DNA of 64,000 bases from Castellaniella denitrificans (GTDB lineage: Bacteria; Pseudomonadota; Gammaproteobacteria; Burkholderiales; Burkholderiaceae_B). Both the position numbers and the translations under genes were made by a program. The notes under the pieces are model-generated. The model made no database searches, had not been told where the DNA came from, and saw only the letters and a list, made by a program, of their open reading frames with translations. Numbering within the stretch: position 1 is the first letter of the stretch; every line of letters begins with the position of its first letter. Below, piece by piece: positions 25,402 to 37,301 of this stretch. The stretch is from NCBI RefSeq assembly GCF_027214045.1, contig NZ_JAPWHE010000004.1:182770-246769 (forward strand), in the 5' to 3' direction.

Positions 25402-26499
25402 ATGAAAATCGGCACCGTACACACCCTGTTGGCCGCCGCCGCGTTGATCGCCGCGGTTCCGGCGAACGCCCAGGATCGCGTCGTCAACGTCTACAACTGG
25501 GCCGAATACACCGCGCCCGACACCCTGTCCGGTTTCGAAAAAACCACCGGCATCAAGATCCGCTACGACGTCTACGACACCAACGACACGCTCCAGGCCA
25601 AGCTGCTGACGGGCAAGTCGGGCTACGACGTGGTCGTGCCGTCCACGCATTACGCCGCTCGTCAGATCCAGGGCGGCCTGTTCCAGAAGCTGGACCGCTC
25701 CAAGATCCCCAACTGGCAATATCTGGACCCGGACCTGATGGCCCTGGTCGCCACGGTCGATCCCGGCAACCAGTACCTGGTCCCCTGGGGCTACGGAACC
25801 AACGGCCTGGGCTACAACGTCACCAAGGTGCGCGAACTCATGGGCCAGGACGCGCCCCTGAATTCCTGGGACATGCTGTTCAAGCCTGAAAACGCGGCCA
25901 AGCTGCAGTCCTGCGGCATTTCCATTCTGGACGAGGCCGCGCAGGTCTTCCCGGCCGTGCTGCATTATCTGGGCAAGGATCCCAACAGCAGTGATCCCAA
26001 GGACTACGAGGCCGCGCTGGCCCTGCTGAAGTCCATCCGCCCCTACGTGCGCCAGTTCAGCTCCTCGGGCTACATCGACGAATTGGCCTCGGGCGGCCTG
26101 TGCATGGTCTATGGCTTTTCGGGCGATGTGATGATCGCCTCGTCCCGCGCGAAGGAAGCCAAGAAATCCTATGCCATCGACTACTATATTCCCGATGGCG
26201 GGGCGCCGGTCTGGTTCGACACCATGGCTATTCCCAAGAGCGCCGAGCACGTGGACGAGGCGCACGCCTTCATCAACTACATCGAGACGCCCCAGGTGCA
26301 TGCGGCGATCACCAACACCATGTATTACCCCAACGCCAACAAAGAGGCGCGCAAGTACGTGGTCGATGAGGTCGCGAGCAATCCCATGATCTACCCCCCG
26401 GCGGAAGTCTCCCGCACGCTGTTCGTCATCAAGCCGCAGCCCCTGAACATCCTGCGCCTGCAGACGCAGATGTGGGCGCAGCTCAAGACCGGGCGCTGA
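25402..26499 (+). CDS. potF: Putrescine ABC transporter substrate-binding protein
   Basis: 365 aa. A Sec signal peptide (residues 1-23, ending PANA before QDRV) sends it to the periplasm. VVNVYNWAEYTAPDTL is the polyamine-binding-protein signature, with Trp and Tyr of the ligand pocket; GYDVVVPSTHYAARQIQ and VPWGYGTNGLGYN are also typical of PotF/PotD. An alternative ATG six codons upstream (25384) lies at the kdkA end. First gene of potFGHI, all co-directional. Confidence 0.95.
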   Translation: MKIGTVHTLLAAAALIAAVPANAQDRVVNVYNWAEYTAPDTLSGFEKTTGIKIRYDVYDTNDTLQAKLLTGKSGYDVVVPSTHYAARQIQGGLFQKLDRSKIPNWQYLDPDLMALVATVDPGNQYLVPWGYGTNGLGYNVTKVRELMGQDAPLNSWDMLFKPENAAKLQSCGISILDEAAQVFPAVLHYLGKDPNSSDPKDYEAALALLKSIRPYVRQFSSSGYIDELASGGLCMVYGFSGDVMIASSRAKEAKKSYAIDYYIPDGGAPVWFDTMAIPKSAEHVDEAHAFINYIETPQVHAAITNTMYYPNANKEARKYVVDEVASNPMIYPPAEVSRTLFVIKPQPLNILRLQTQMWAQLKTGR

Positions 26500-26504
26500 C
26501 GGCG

Positions 26505-27629
26505 ATGCAGGATCCGCGCGGCATGTCTCGCCAGGGCGAGGCCGACGACTTCGTCCGCATGGAGGACGTCGTCAAGATCTTCGGCGATACGGTGGCGGTC
26601 AAATCCGTCTCCCTGTCGGTGCGGCGGCACGAGATCTTCGCCCTGCTGGGCAGCTCGGGCTGCGGGAAATCGACTTTGCTGCGCATGCTGGCGGGTTTCG
26701 AGGAACCCACGTCCGGGCGCATCATCCTGGACGACGAGGACATCACGGCGCTGCCGCCGCATCGCCGGCCGGTCAACATGATGTTCCAGTCCTACGCGCT
26801 GTTCCCGCACATGTCGGTCGAGGCCAACGTCGCCTTCGGTCTGAAGCAGGAAGGCGTGCCGCGCCACGAGATCCACGAGCGTGTGTTCGAGGCCCTGGAC
26901 CTGGTGCAGATGGCCGGCTACGCGCGCCGCCGACCGCACCAGCTCTCCGGCGGCCAGCAGCAGCGCGTGGCCCTGGCGCGCAGCCTGGTCAAGCGACCCA
27001 AGCTGCTGCTGCTCGACGAGCCGATGTCGGCGCTGGACAAGCAGATCCGCCAGGCCACGCAGATCGAACTGGTGAGGATTCTGGGTCAGGTCGGCGTCAC
27101 TTGCATCATGGTCACGCACGACCAGGAAGAGGCCATGACCATGGCCAGCCGCCTGGCGGTCATGACCGAGGGCCAGATTGTCCAGTGCGGCACGCCGCAC
27201 GACGTGTACACGTTTCCCAGCACACGCTTCGTCGCCGGCTTCATCGGTTCCACCAATCTGTTCACCGGCACCATCGTGGTCGACGAGCCCGATCACGTGC
27301 TGATCGAGACCGATGCGCTGTCTCGACCGCTCTACGTCAGCCACGGCATCAGCGAGCCACTGGGCATGGAGGTCCACGTCTCCATCCGGCCCGAGCAGAT
27401 CCGCGTCGGCCGCCAGGCGCCCGAAGCCGAGTCCAACTGGGGGCATGGCATGGTGTCGCATGTCGCCTGGATGGGCAGCACCACCCGTTACCAGATCCGT
27501 CTGGACGCCGGCCAGACCATCGAGGCCAGCGTGCCCAGCCTGGACTGGAGCCAGTCCGACGCGCCCGGCGTGGACGAAGAAGTCTACGTCACCTGGTCCC
27601 ACGACGCCGGGACCGTGCTGGCCTCCTGA
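26505..27629 (+). CDS. potG: Putrescine ABC transporter ATP-binding protein
   Basis: 374 aa cytoplasmic ATPase of the importer. Walker [10 protein letters not shown] (about residue 50), Q-loop [10 protein letters not shown], signature LSGGQQQR, Walker [13 protein letters not shown] and the switch His in [10 protein letters not shown] are intact. The C-terminal third is a TOBE-like regulatory domain. Separated from potF by 5 bases and from potH by 48 bases. Confidence 0.96.
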   Translation: MQDPRGMSRQGEADDFVRMEDVVKIFGDTVAVKSVSLSVRRHEIFALLGSSGCGKSTLLRMLAGFEEPTSGRIILDDEDITALPPHRRPVNMMFQSYALFPHMSVEANVAFGLKQEGVPRHEIHERVFEALDLVQMAGYARRRPHQLSGGQQQRVALARSLVKRPKLLLLDEPMSALDKQIRQATQIELVRILGQVGVTCIMVTHDQEEAMTMASRLAVMTEGQIVQCGTPHDVYTFPSTRFVAGFIGSTNLFTGTIVVDEPDHVLIETDALSRPLYVSHGISEPLGMEVHVSIRPEQIRVGRQAPEAESNWGHGMVSHVAWMGSTTRYQIRLDAGQTIEASVPSLDWSQSDAPGVDEEVYVTWSHDAGTVLAS

Positions 27630-27677
27630 GGACCGCCGGTTCCGCGCTTTCACCGATCCCAGCGTCCGGAGACGCCG

Positions 27678-28583
27678 ATGCATCTGAAACTTCCCGGTCA
27701 TCGCCCCAGCGCCCGCCAGTTCGCCATCGGCGTACCTTTTGTCTGGCTGGCGCTTTTCCTGCTGGTGCCCTTCCTGCTGGTGTTGAAGATCAGCCTGTCC
27801 GACTTGCAGTTCGGCATTCCGCCCTATACGCCGATCGCCACGCTGCAGGACGAAACGCTGTCTCTGGCGCTGCACCTGCGCGGCTATGTGCTGCTGTTCA
27901 CCGACAGCCTCTACGCGGCCGTGTACCTGAATTCCGTGAAGATTGCGCTGGTCACGACCGTCTGCTGCGCGCTGATCGGGTACCCCATGGCCTACCACAT
28001 CGCCCGCGCGCGTCCGGAGATCCGCAACCTGCTGCTGCTGGGCGTGATCCTGCCGTTCTGGACTTCGTTGCTGCTGCGCGTGTACGCCTGGGTCGGCATC
28101 CTGCGCAACGACGGCTTGCTGAATCACCTGCTGATGAGCCTGGGGCTGATCGATGCGCCGCTGGAGATTTACCGCACCGACCTGGCCGTCTACATCGGCC
28201 TGGTCTATGCCTATCTGCCTTTCTTCATCCTGCCGTTGTACGCCAACCTGGTGAAGCTGGACCACCGCCTGCTCGAAGCCGCCTACGACCTGGGCGCGCG
28301 GCCCTGGAACGCGTTCCTGCGGATCACGTTGCCGCTGTCGATGCCCGGCGTGGTGGCGGGCGCCATGCTGGTGTTCATCCCCTCGGTGGGAGAATACGTC
28401 ATCCCCGAGATGCTGGGCGGGGCCAACACCCTGATGATGGGGCGCGTGATGTGGAACGAGTTCTTCAACAACGCCGACTGGCCGATGGCTGCGGCCGTGA
28501 CCTGCGTGATGGTCCTGCTGCTGCTCGTCCCTCTGTCCATCTTCCAGTACAACCAGGCCCGGCAATTGGGGGGACGGTCATGA
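27678..28583 (+). CDS. potH: Putrescine ABC transporter permease PotH
   Basis: 301 aa inner-membrane permease with six hydrophobic segments. The EAA loop that contacts the ATPase reads LEAAYDLGARPWNAFLRITLPLS (about residue 200). CGGAGA precedes ATG 27678. The stop overlaps potI by 4 bases (ATGA). It forms the channel together with PotI. Confidence 0.95.
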   Translation: MHLKLPGHRPSARQFAIGVPFVWLALFLLVPFLLVLKISLSDLQFGIPPYTPIATLQDETLSLALHLRGYVLLFTDSLYAAVYLNSVKIALVTTVCCALIGYPMAYHIARARPEIRNLLLLGVILPFWTSLLLRVYAWVGILRNDGLLNHLLMSLGLIDAPLEIYRTDLAVYIGLVYAYLPFFILPLYANLVKLDHRLLEAAYDLGARPWNAFLRITLPLSMPGVVAGAMLVFIPSVGEYVIPEMLGGANTLMMGRVMWNEFFNNADWPMAAAVTCVMVLLLLVPLSIFQYNQARQLGGRS

Positions 28584-29389
28584 GGCGCGGCGGCGGCTGG
28601 TTCCGCTTTCTGACGCTGGTGGTCGGCTACGGCTTTCTGTACGTGCCGATCGCCTGCCTGATGGTGTTCTCCTTCAACGATTCCACGCTGATGACTTCCT
28701 GGTCGGGCTTCTCGTTGCGCTGGTACGGAGAACTGTTCCAGGACGATGCCTTGCTGGCGGCGGCGAAGCTGTCTCTGCTGATCGCCACCCTGACCGCCAC
28801 GGCGGCGGTGGCCATCGGCACCTGGGCCGGCTACGTGCTGGCTCGCATGGGGCGGTTCCGGGGCTTCGGCCTGTACATCGGCATGCTCAGCGCTCCGCTG
28901 GTCATGCCCGAGGTCGTGCTGGGCATTTCGCTGTTGCTGATGTTCGTCGAGATGTCCAAGGTGTTCGGCTGGCCCGACGGCAACGGCATGTTCACCATCT
29001 GGGTGGGGCACGTGACCCTGTGCACGGCTTACGTCGCTGTCATCATCCAGTCACGGGTGCGCGACCTGGACCGCTCGCTGGAAGAGGCCGCCCTGGACCT
29101 GGGGGCTTCGCCGCTGCGGGTGTTTTTCCAGATCACGCTGCCCCTGATCGCTCCGGCCCTGCTGGCCGCGTGGCTGCTGTCCTTCACCCTGTCGCTGGAT
29201 GACGTGGTGGTGGCGTCCTTCCTGTCCGGGCCGGGTTATACGACCCTGCCGCTGGAAGTCTTCTCCCGAGTGCGCCTGGGCCTGAAGCCCGAGATCAACG
29301 CCCTGGCGACCTTGTTCATGGTGGCTGTGGGCGTGGTCGTCGTGGCGGTCAACCGCATGCAGATCCAGGCGGCGAAGCGGGCGGGGTAG
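28580..29389 (+). CDS. potI: Putrescine ABC transporter permease PotI
   Basis: 269 aa, six membrane segments. The EAA motif is LEEAALDLGASPLRVFFQITLPL (about residues 173-195), and the early FNDSTLMTSWSGFSLRWY is standard for PotI/PotC. It overlaps potH and ends the operon: its stop codon is directly next to the stop codon of pitA on the other strand, with no base between, so no terminator can fit outside coding sequence. Confidence 0.95.
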   Translation: MRRGGGWFRFLTLVVGYGFLYVPIACLMVFSFNDSTLMTSWSGFSLRWYGELFQDDALLAAAKLSLLIATLTATAAVAIGTWAGYVLARMGRFRGFGLYIGMLSAPLVMPEVVLGISLLLMFVEMSKVFGWPDGNGMFTIWVGHVTLCTAYVAVIIQSRVRDLDRSLEEAALDLGASPLRVFFQITLPLIAPALLAAWLLSFTLSLDDVVVASFLSGPGYTTLPLEVFSRVRLGLKPEINALATLFMVAVGVVVVAVNRMQIQAAKRAG

Positions 29390-30865
<1,476 letters not shown>

Positions 30866-30988
30866 GATGGGGGAATATTCGGAAGACGCGGAATTATTGC
30901 AAATTTGTGAAGGAACGTTTGAATAACCCTTCGGCGTGTCCTCGCGGCCGCGCCCGTGCCGGCCGGAACACCGGCGTTTTCGCGGTAA
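30866..30988. other. Gap between pitA start and the EcsC-family gene
   Basis: 123 bases, less GC-rich near pitA (the segment around 30890-30930 is AT-rich and presumably holds the pitA promoter). I found no clear -35/-10 pair and no intrinsic terminator for the EcsC-family gene; a short GCCGG/CCGGC stem with an AACA loop followed by GTTTT (about 30960-30980) faces the other way. Confidence 0.3.
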
Positions 30989-31798
30989 TCAGTCTTTGCC
31001 GCGTTGGTCCAGGCTTTCGTACGCCAGCCGCACGGCTTCTTCCCCATAGTGCCGGTCCAGCCGGCGCATGATGAAATGGCCGCGGGCCATGTCCTGGAAG
31101 TGGTCGATGAACAGGGTGTTGATCAGGGCGCCGCCGGCCGCGCCGAGGGCGGGGATGGCCTGCGCGGCGGCTTTTTCCGTGATCTGGATGCCGAATCGCT
31201 CCGCCACCAGGGTGATCAGGCGCATCAGGGCGGGGGGGGCGGCCTTTTCGACGGCGATGCGGCCGCCGGCGTACTCGGCGGCCTGGCTGACGGCGTGCGC
31301 CAGCGCCGCGCGGACGACGTAGTAGCCGCTTTCTGCGCCGTCGTCGGACTCGTTCGCTCCGCCCAGGGCGAAAACCTCCAGGCAGGCGAGCCGGGTGTCC
31401 GGGGCGACCAGCGATTCGCCTTCGCTGCGGGCGATGTCCGCGATTGAACGCATCATGATCGTGGTGGAAATCGGCAACTCCACCGCCAGACCGGCCAGGC
31501 CGAAGAATCCACCGGCGCCGCCGGTGGCGGCTGCGCCGAGCTTGTGCCACTGGTTCGAGCTCACGCCCCCGGGCTTGTCCGTGAGCGTGAACAGGGCGGC
31601 GTCGGCGGCCTTGCTCAGGGCCAGCCGGGTGGCCTGGCCGATCCGGGCGTTCCAGCTCGCGGGCAGCCGGTCCAGGAATTTCTCGACGGGGGCGCCGATC
31701 AGGTTCGTGATGCGCGCGGCAAGGCCCGGATTTTCCAGCAGGGCGTGGGCCTGGCGCAGGGCGTCGAGGTCGGCGGGGGAAAGGCGCGTGTCTTCCAT
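30989..31798 (-). CDS. EcsC family protein
   Basis: 269 aa. The EcsC family is named after a Bacillus gene beside an ABC transporter; its function is not known. Visible here are a Gly/Ala-rich, probably membrane-associated stretch (AAATGGAGGFFGLAGLAVELPISTTIMMRSIADIA, described in parts: about residues 97-131), and a second glycine-rich region near residue 220 (ALGAAGGALINTLFIDHF). A CATAAT hexamer at 31832-31837 on the minus strand may be its -10. There is no Shine-Dalgarno before ATG 31798. Confidence 0.8.
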   Translation of the reverse strand: MEDTRLSPADLDALRQAHALLENPGLAARITNLIGAPVEKFLDRLPASWNARIGQATRLALSKAADAALFTLTDKPGGVSSNQWHKLGAAATGGAGGFFGLAGLAVELPISTTIMMRSIADIARSEGESLVAPDTRLACLEVFALGGANESDDGAESGYYVVRAALAHAVSQAAEYAGGRIAVEKAAPPALMRLITLVAERFGIQITEKAAAQAIPALGAAGGALINTLFIDHFQDMARGHFIMRRLDRHYGEEAVRLAYESLDQRGKD

Positions 31799-31946
31799 GG
31801 ATGAAGTGGCGGAGTCTGCGTGAATGGGCCCATTATGGCGCCTGCGCGCCGCAGTGTGTGCCGCGCGCGGCGCGCGGCCCCGGTGCGCTCCGGCATGCCG
31901 CGTCCTGACGACACTACAATACGATTCTTCCAGCCCCCGATCGGAC

Positions 31947-32633
31947 ATGCCCATGCTCACCCAGGACGAACTCAAGCAACAGGCGGCCCAGGCCGCCCTC
32001 GACGATGTGCTGCCCCAGTTGCGGCCCGACAGCGTCCTGGGCGTGGGCACGGGGTCGACCGTGGACCGTTTCATCGATCTGCTCGCCCCCCACCGCGGAG
32101 CCTTCCGCGCGGCGGTGTCCAGTTCGGAGCGCAGCACGCGCCGCCTTCAGGCGGCCGGCATCCAGGTGCTGGATCTGAACGAGGTGGCCTCGCTGGCGCT
32201 GTACGTGGACGGCGCGGACGAGATCGACCATCAATTGAACATGATCAAGGGCGGCGGCGGCGCGCTGACGCGCGAGAAGATCGTGGCCTCCGTGGCGGAC
32301 CGTTTCCTCTGTATCGTCGACGAGTCCAAGCTGGTCGAACGGCTGGGCGGCTTTCCACTGCCCATCGAGGTCATCCCCCTGGCGCGCGAAGCCGTCGCCC
32401 GCGAGGTCCGCCAGCTGGGCGGGCAACCGCGCCTGCGCGAAGGCTTCACCACGGACAACGGCAACCAGATCCTGGACGTCTCCGGTCTGCGCTATGACGA
32501 CCCCGCCGAATTCGAGGCGGTGCTGAACAACATTCCGGGCGTGGTCTGCTGCGGCCTGTTCGCGATCGCCGGCGCCCAGGTGGCGCTGGTGGCGGGGCAG
32601 GCGGGCGTTTCGCGGCTGGAATTGCGCGACTGA
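31947..32633 (+). CDS. rpiA: Ribose-5-phosphate isomerase A
   Basis: 228 aa. RpiA interconverts ribose 5-phosphate and ribulose 5-phosphate in the pentose phosphate pathway. The phosphate-binding GVGTGSTVDRFID, the DGADEID motif with the catalytic-site Asp residues and the KGGGGALTREK motif with the catalytic Glu are intact. ATGs at 31947 and 31953 are both possible; they differ by two residues. TACAAT at 31915-31920 is a likely -10. It is divergent from the EcsC-family gene. Confidence 0.96.
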   Translation: MPMLTQDELKQQAAQAALDDVLPQLRPDSVLGVGTGSTVDRFIDLLAPHRGAFRAAVSSSERSTRRLQAAGIQVLDLNEVASLALYVDGADEIDHQLNMIKGGGGALTREKIVASVADRFLCIVDESKLVERLGGFPLPIEVIPLAREAVAREVRQLGGQPRLREGFTTDNGNQILDVSGLRYDDPAEFEAVLNNIPGVVCCGLFAIAGAQVALVAGQAGVSRLELRD

Positions 32634-32761
32634 ATCCAGGCGGGTCCACCGTCATGATCCTGTCACAGGATGCTGCTATGCTGGGGCATTCTTTCCAAGC
32701 GGCGGACGTGATGGTACGCTTTGCGATCGTTGAACCGCCTGACGGCAGACAGAGGTCCCGG

Positions 32762-33505
32762 ATGCTGGAACACACCAACAAGCAATTTCACAGCGAACTC
32801 GAAACGACGCGGTCCATGTTCCTGCAGATGGGCGGACTGGTCGAATCCATGGTCCTGGACGGCATCCATGCCCTGGCCCGGGGCGAACTGCATCTGGTGG
32901 ACCGGGTCCGCGAGCACGAGCGGCAGGTCAATCAGTTCGAGGTCGACATCGACGAGCGCATCAGCCAGTTGATCGCCCGCAACCAGCCCACGGCGGGCGA
33001 TCTGCGCCTGCTGCTGTCGGTCTCCAAGATGCTGACCGACATGGAACGCTGCGGCGACGAGGCCGAGAAAATCGCCAAGGTCGCCCGCCGTCTGCATGAA
33101 TCCGACTCGTCCTACGAGCCAGTGGTGGAACTGCGCCATATGGCCGATGCGGTGGCCAGCATGATCCGTGCGGCGCTGGACGCCTTCGCGCGCGAGGATC
33201 CCGTCGCCGCCGCCCAGGTCGTGCGCAACGACAAGGATGTGGACAAGGAATGGAAGGCCTCCCTGCGTCACATCATCACCTACATGATCGAGGATCCGCG
33301 CACGATTTCGCGTTCCATAGACCTGATCTTCATCGCCCGCGCGCTCGAGCGCATCGGCGACCACGCGAAGAACATGGCCGAGCGCGTGATCTACATGGTG
33401 CGCGGCGACGATGTGCGGCACACGGGTGTCACCAACACGGAACGCCTGGCGCGCGGCGAACCGCCCGAGCCGCCTGAAAGCGGCGAGATGGAACGCCGAA
33501 AGTAA
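32762..33505 (+). CDS. phoU: Phosphate signalling protein PhoU
   Basis: 247 aa, two three-helix PhoU repeats. PhoU links phosphate uptake to the PhoR-PhoB sensor system and can also restrain Pit/Pst transporters. The metal-binding motif is seen in DMERCGDEAEKIAK (first repeat) and ALERIGDHAKNMAER (second repeat). No pst genes are next to it, while a Pit transporter is nearby, so control of Pit is possible. The Glu/Pro-rich tail (ARGEPPEPPESGEMERRK) is an extra end. Confidence 0.95.
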   Translation: MLEHTNKQFHSELETTRSMFLQMGGLVESMVLDGIHALARGELHLVDRVREHERQVNQFEVDIDERISQLIARNQPTAGDLRLLLSVSKMLTDMERCGDEAEKIAKVARRLHESDSSYEPVVELRHMADAVASMIRAALDAFAREDPVAAAQVVRNDKDVDKEWKASLRHIITYMIEDPRTISRSIDLIFIARALERIGDHAKNMAERVIYMVRGDDVRHTGVTNTERLARGEPPEPPESGEMERRK

Positions 33506-33537
33506 AGCCCGGAATCAGCCGGACAGAACACCTGGAA

Positions 33538-33810
33538 TCAGGCCGAGGGCGGCACGTAGCCCTGGGCCTCGACGTCCTGGTCGTCGAACAGGAACGCCTG
33601 CATGCGACCGGCCAGGAATTTCCGGGCCTCGGGATCGGCCAGGCTCAGGTGGTGTTCATTGACCAGCCGCGTCTGGATGTCCAGCCACTTGGCCCAGGCG
33701 TCCTTGGAAATCTCGCGCCAGATGCGTGCGCCCAGTTCTCCCGGGTACGGGGGATAGTCCAGGCCCTGGGCCTCGCGTTTGAGCTTGCGGCATTGGATCA
33801 TGCGTGCCAT
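33538..33810 (-). CDS. yggX: Probable Fe(2+)-trafficking protein YggX
   Basis: 90 aa, full length. YggX proteins protect iron-sulfur clusters from oxidative damage and may handle Fe(II). The N-terminus [27 protein letters not shown], given here in outline (residues 1-27, with the conserved Cys7), is near-invariant in the family, as is the [16 protein letters not shown] centre. Convergent with phoU, 32 bases apart. Confidence 0.95.
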   Translation of the reverse strand: MARMIQCRKLKREAQGLDYPPYPGELGARIWREISKDAWAKWLDIQTRLVNEHHLSLADPEARKFLAGRMQAFLFDDQDVEAQGYVPPSA

Positions 33811-33885
33811 GTCGGGTACCTCTTCGGTATTCGATCGGGGAAGCCGGCATTGTAGATGAGTCCGGACACGGAACAGGCTCCGCGG

Positions 33886-34794
33886 TCAGAATCCCTGCGC
33901 TCGCCAGACATCCAGGACCTGGTCCAGTCCGATGCGCCAGTCGCGCTCCAGAGGCCCCAGCAGGGCCTCCAGCCGGGCGCAGTCCAGGCGGCCGTTGGCC
34001 GGCCGGGGTTCGGGCGAGGGCCAGTCGGCGGAGGCGATCGCCTCCACCCGGGGCCGGCGGGCAATCAGGCCCCGGGCGTGAGCCCGGCCCAGGATCTCAA
34101 GCGCGAAGCCGTGCCAGCTGACCCAGGGCTGGCCGCCGAAGTGGTACAGACCGCCCGGCACGCCCTCGTCGGGTCGCAGGGCCAGGGCGTGCAGGACCCG
34201 TGCCAGGTGGCCGGCCCAGGTGGGGCCGCCGATCTGGTCGTCGATCACGCGCAGAGTGTCGCGCTGCGCGCCCAGGCGCACCATCGTACGCACGAAATTG
34301 CCGCCCCAGGCGCTGAAGACCCAGCCGGTCCGCACGACGGCGGCGCTGGGGGCGGCGGCCAGGACGGCCCGCTCGCCCTCCAGTTTGCCTTGCCCATAGG
34401 TGTTCAGGGGTGCGGTGGGGTCGTCTTCCCGGTAGGGGCGATCCAGCCGTCCGTCGAAGACGTAGTCGGTGGAGACGTGCAGCAGGCGGATGCCGCGTGC
34501 CGCGCAGGCGTGCGCCAGCAGGCCGGGCGCATCCGCATTGATCGCGCGGGACAGTGCCGGCTCGGTGGCCGCGCGGTCCACGGCCGTGTAGGCGGCGGCG
34601 TTGATCAGGCGGTCGACGGGGTGGGCGTCCAGTCGGGCGGCCACGGCGTCGGCCCGTGTGACGTCCAGTTGCCGCCGGCTCAGGAATTCATACCGGGCTT
34701 CATCGAAGCGATGTTCGGCCAGCGCGCGCAGCGAGTGTCCCAACTGGCCATCGGCGCCCGTGACCAGGATGCGCGGCGGATCAGACCGCCGCAT
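33886..34794 (-). CDS. rfbD: dTDP-4-dehydrorhamnose reductase
   Basis: 302 aa SDR-type enzyme making dTDP-L-rhamnose, the last step of the pathway. The N-terminal [14 protein letters not shown] motif, the YxxxK in YGQGKLEGE and the STDYVFDG segment are those of RfbD/RmlD. Its start lies within the last 14 bases of rfbB, so the two are translationally coupled. The partner genes rfbA and rfbC are not in the window. Confidence 0.94.
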   Translation of the reverse strand: MRRSDPPRILVTGADGQLGHSLRALAEHRFDEARYEFLSRRQLDVTRADAVAARLDAHPVDRLINAAAYTAVDRAATEPALSRAINADAPGLLAHACAARGIRLLHVSTDYVFDGRLDRPYREDDPTAPLNTYGQGKLEGERAVLAAAPSAAVVRTGWVFSAWGGNFVRTMVRLGAQRDTLRVIDDQIGGPTWAGHLARVLHALALRPDEGVPGGLYHFGGQPWVSWHGFALEILGRAHARGLIARRPRVEAIASADWPSPEPRPANGRLDCARLEALLGPLERDWRIGLDQVLDVWRAQGF

Positions 34795-35854
34795 CGCCGA
34801 GGCCCAGCCGCTGGCGCTGGTAGCTGCCGTCCTGCACGCGGCGGCACCAGTCGAGGTGCTCCAGATACCATCGCACCGTCTTGCGCAAACCGGTGGCGAA
34901 CGTTTCCCGAGGCGTCCAGTCCAGTTCGCGGGCGATCTTGCCGGCGTCGATGGCGTAGCGCAGATCGTGCCCCGGACGGTCGGGCACGTGGGTGATCAGG
35001 TCGGCGTATCGCGCCACGCCGGCCGGGTGTTCGGGAGCGAGTTCCTCCAGCAGGTCGCAGACGGCGCACACCACGTCGATGTTGCGCTGTTCATTATGAC
35101 CGCCGATGTTGTAGGTTTCCCCGGGTACGCCCGATTCGAGCACGCGCAGCAGGGCGCGGGCGTGGTCTTCGACATAGAGCCAGTCCCGGACTTGCAAGCC
35201 CTGGCCGTAGACGGGCAGGGGCTTGCCTTCCAGCGCGTTCAGGATGACCAGCGGGATCAGCTTTTCGGGGAAGTGGCAAGGACCGTAGTTGTTGGAGCAA
35301 TTGGTCACCAGCACCGGCAGGCCGTAGGTGCGATGCCAGGCCCGTGCCAGGTGGTCCGATCCCGCCTTGGTGGCGGAATAGGGAGAACTGGGCGCGTAGG
35401 GCGTGGTTTCCGTGAACAGGTCTTCGGTGCCGGCCAGGTCGCCGTAGACCTCGTCGGTGGAGACGTGGTGGAAGCGGAAGGCGACCCGCGCGGCGGCGTC
35501 CAGCCTGTTCCAGTGGGCACGGGCGGCCTCCAGCAGCGTGTAGGTGCCGACCAGGTTGGTCTGTACGAAGGCGGCGGGACCGTCGATGGAGCGGTCCACA
35601 TGGGACTCCGCCGCCAGATGCATCACGGCGTCGGGATGGTGGCGCTCGAAGACGTCGGCCAGACCGGCCGCGTCGCAGATGTCCAGATGGACGAAAGCGT
35701 AGCGGGGATTCTGTGCCACGGACGCCAGGGATTCCAGGTTGCCGGCGTAGGTCAGCTTGTCGACGTTGATGACCGAGTGGCCGCTGTGGCCGATCAAGTG
35801 CCGGATCAGGGCCGAGCCGATGAATCCTGCGCCGCCGGTGACAAGGATCTTCAT
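34781..35854 (-). CDS. rfbB: dTDP-glucose 4,6-dehydratase
   Basis: 357 aa NAD-dependent dehydratase forming dTDP-4-keto-6-deoxyglucose. [14 protein letters not shown] is the Rossmann motif (residues 7-20), STDEVYGDL holds the active-site Thr, Asp and Glu, and [11 protein letters not shown] the Tyr and Lys. The start overlaps the argA stop (ATGA), an odd partner for a nucleotide-sugar gene. Confidence 0.96.
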   Translation of the reverse strand: MKILVTGGAGFIGSALIRHLIGHSGHSVINVDKLTYAGNLESLASVAQNPRYAFVHLDICDAAGLADVFERHHPDAVMHLAAESHVDRSIDGPAAFVQTNLVGTYTLLEAARAHWNRLDAAARVAFRFHHVSTDEVYGDLAGTEDLFTETTPYAPSSPYSATKAGSDHLARAWHRTYGLPVLVTNCSNNYGPCHFPEKLIPLVILNALEGKPLPVYGQGLQVRDWLYVEDHARALLRVLESGVPGETYNIGGHNEQRNIDVVCAVCDLLEELAPEHPAGVARYADLITHVPDRPGHDLRYAIDAGKIARELDWTPRETFATGLRKTVRWYLEHLDWCRRVQDGSYQRQRLGLGDAAV

Positions 35855-37206
35855 AGCCGCTTGATGAAGATCAGGCTGTTGCGCGAATGGTTGTAATGGG
35901 CGCGCTTTTCATGGGGCAGGTCGGAGACGCCGCCCTGGACGAAGCCGCGCTTCAGGAACCAGTGCGAGGTGCGCGTGGTCAGCACGAACAGGCGCCGGGC
36001 GCCCTGGGCGCGGGCGCTGGTCTCGGCGTGGCGCAGCAGCTTTTCGCCGTCGCCCGTGCCTTGCCATTCCGGATGCACGATCAAACAGGCCATTTCGGCC
36101 ATGCCGTCGTCCAGGTACGGGATCAGGGCCACGCAACCGTAGATCACGCCGTCGTGTTCCAGCACCGTGAATTTTTCCACATCGCGCTCGATCACGGCGC
36201 GGCCGCGCGGGACCAGGGTGCCGTCGGCCTCCAGGGGTTCGATCAACTGGACGATGGCGCCCACATCGTCGGCCACGGCCGGGCGCAGGTCTTCGAGGGT
36301 GTCCTCGACCACCATGGTGCCCACCCCGTCGTGGGTGAAGATTTCCAGCAGGATGCTGCCGTCCATGGTGTAGGGGACCAGGTGCGCGCGCGCCACGCCG
36401 CGCTTGACCGCCAGGGACGCGTGGCGCAGGAAGGCGGAGGTGTCTTCGTCCAGGATGTCCTGGGCGAGCAGGTCGTCGGCGTCCTTGCGGGCCAGTTCCG
36501 TGTCCACCGAACCGTCGGTTTCGGTGACGGTACGGTTCTGGGTCAGGAAGATCAGCTTTTCGGCGCGCAGCGCCACGGCGGCGTTGGTGGCCAGGTCCTC
36601 CATGGCCAGGTTGAAAGCCTCGCCGGTGGGGGAAAAGCCCAGCGGCGAGAGCAGCACGATGGCACCTTGGCTGATGACGTTGCGCATGGCGTCGATGTCC
36701 AGTTTGCGCACCGTGCCGGCGCGCCGGTAGTCCACGCCGTCGATCACGCCGACCGGTCGCGCGGTGACGAAATTGCCTGAAATCACGCGGATCTTGGCGT
36801 GCGACATGGGCGTGTTGGGCAGCCCTTGGCTGAACGCGGCCTCGATGTCCAGGCGGATTTCCCCGGCGGCCTCCTTGGCGCATTCCAGCGCTTCCGGGCT
36901 GGTGGGCTCCGTCCCCCGGCCGAACTGGGTGGTGTGGCCTTTCAGGCGCAGTTGTTCGTTGACCTGGGGGCGCGAGCCGTGCACCAGGACCAGCTTGATC
37001 CCCAGGGCGGACAGCAGCGACAGATCCGCCACCAGATCCTCCAGGCCGCCGTCCTCGATCAGTTCGCCGCCGAAGGCCACGACGAAGGTCTTGCCGCGGA
37101 AATCGTGCACGTAGGGGGCGACCTCGCGGAACCATCGCACGAACTGCGCGGGGGCGAATTCGGGAGCGTCCTGGGCTGAATAGGTGTCGGTTTCTACGGA
37201 ACTCAT
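35851..37206 (-). CDS. argA: Amino-acid N-acetyltransferase (N-acetylglutamate synthase)
   Basis: 451 aa. ArgA acetylates glutamate, the first step of arginine synthesis. The N-terminal two thirds form an amino-acid-kinase domain ([26 protein letters not shown], residues about 22-47, and [15 protein letters not shown]), where arginine binds for feedback control; the C-terminal part is a GNAT domain ([22 protein letters not shown]). ATG 37206 begins close to the family N-terminus; ATG 37248 would add 14 Pro/Ala-rich residues and has AAGAAA upstream. Divergent from hrpA over a short gap. Confidence 0.93.
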   Translation of the reverse strand: MSSVETDTYSAQDAPEFAPAQFVRWFREVAPYVHDFRGKTFVVAFGGELIEDGGLEDLVADLSLLSALGIKLVLVHGSRPQVNEQLRLKGHTTQFGRGTEPTSPEALECAKEAAGEIRLDIEAAFSQGLPNTPMSHAKIRVISGNFVTARPVGVIDGVDYRRAGTVRKLDIDAMRNVISQGAIVLLSPLGFSPTGEAFNLAMEDLATNAAVALRAEKLIFLTQNRTVTETDGSVDTELARKDADDLLAQDILDEDTSAFLRHASLAVKRGVARAHLVPYTMDGSILLEIFTHDGVGTMVVEDTLEDLRPAVADDVGAIVQLIEPLEADGTLVPRGRAVIERDVEKFTVLEHDGVIYGCVALIPYLDDGMAEMACLIVHPEWQGTGDGEKLLRHAETSARAQGARRLFVLTTRTSHWFLKRGFVQGGVSDLPHEKRAHYNHSRNSLIFIKRL

Positions 37207-37268
37207 GGCGGGCGGCGGGGCTCGGGTCTCGGGGGCGGGGGCGGGCATCGGTTTCTTACGATAGCGAA

Positions 37269-37276
37269 ATTATAAT
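37269..37276. promoter_or_regulatory. Palindromic -10 element ATTATAAT between argA and hrpA
   Basis: ATTATAAT is its own reverse complement, so TATAAT occurs on both strands (37271-37276 on plus, 37269-37274 on minus). It lies in an AT-rich island in a GC-rich gap between divergent argA and hrpA. Plus transcripts would start near 37283, minus transcripts near 37262. No good -35 is seen on either side. Confidence 0.5.
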
Positions 37277-37301
37277 GAGCGATTGCCTTTTTCCCGACCG
37301 T

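Noticed and set aside
32660..32682. Pho box before phoU
   Set aside because: CTGTCAC matches one half-site, but the second half 11 bases on matches poorly, so PhoB control cannot be claimed.
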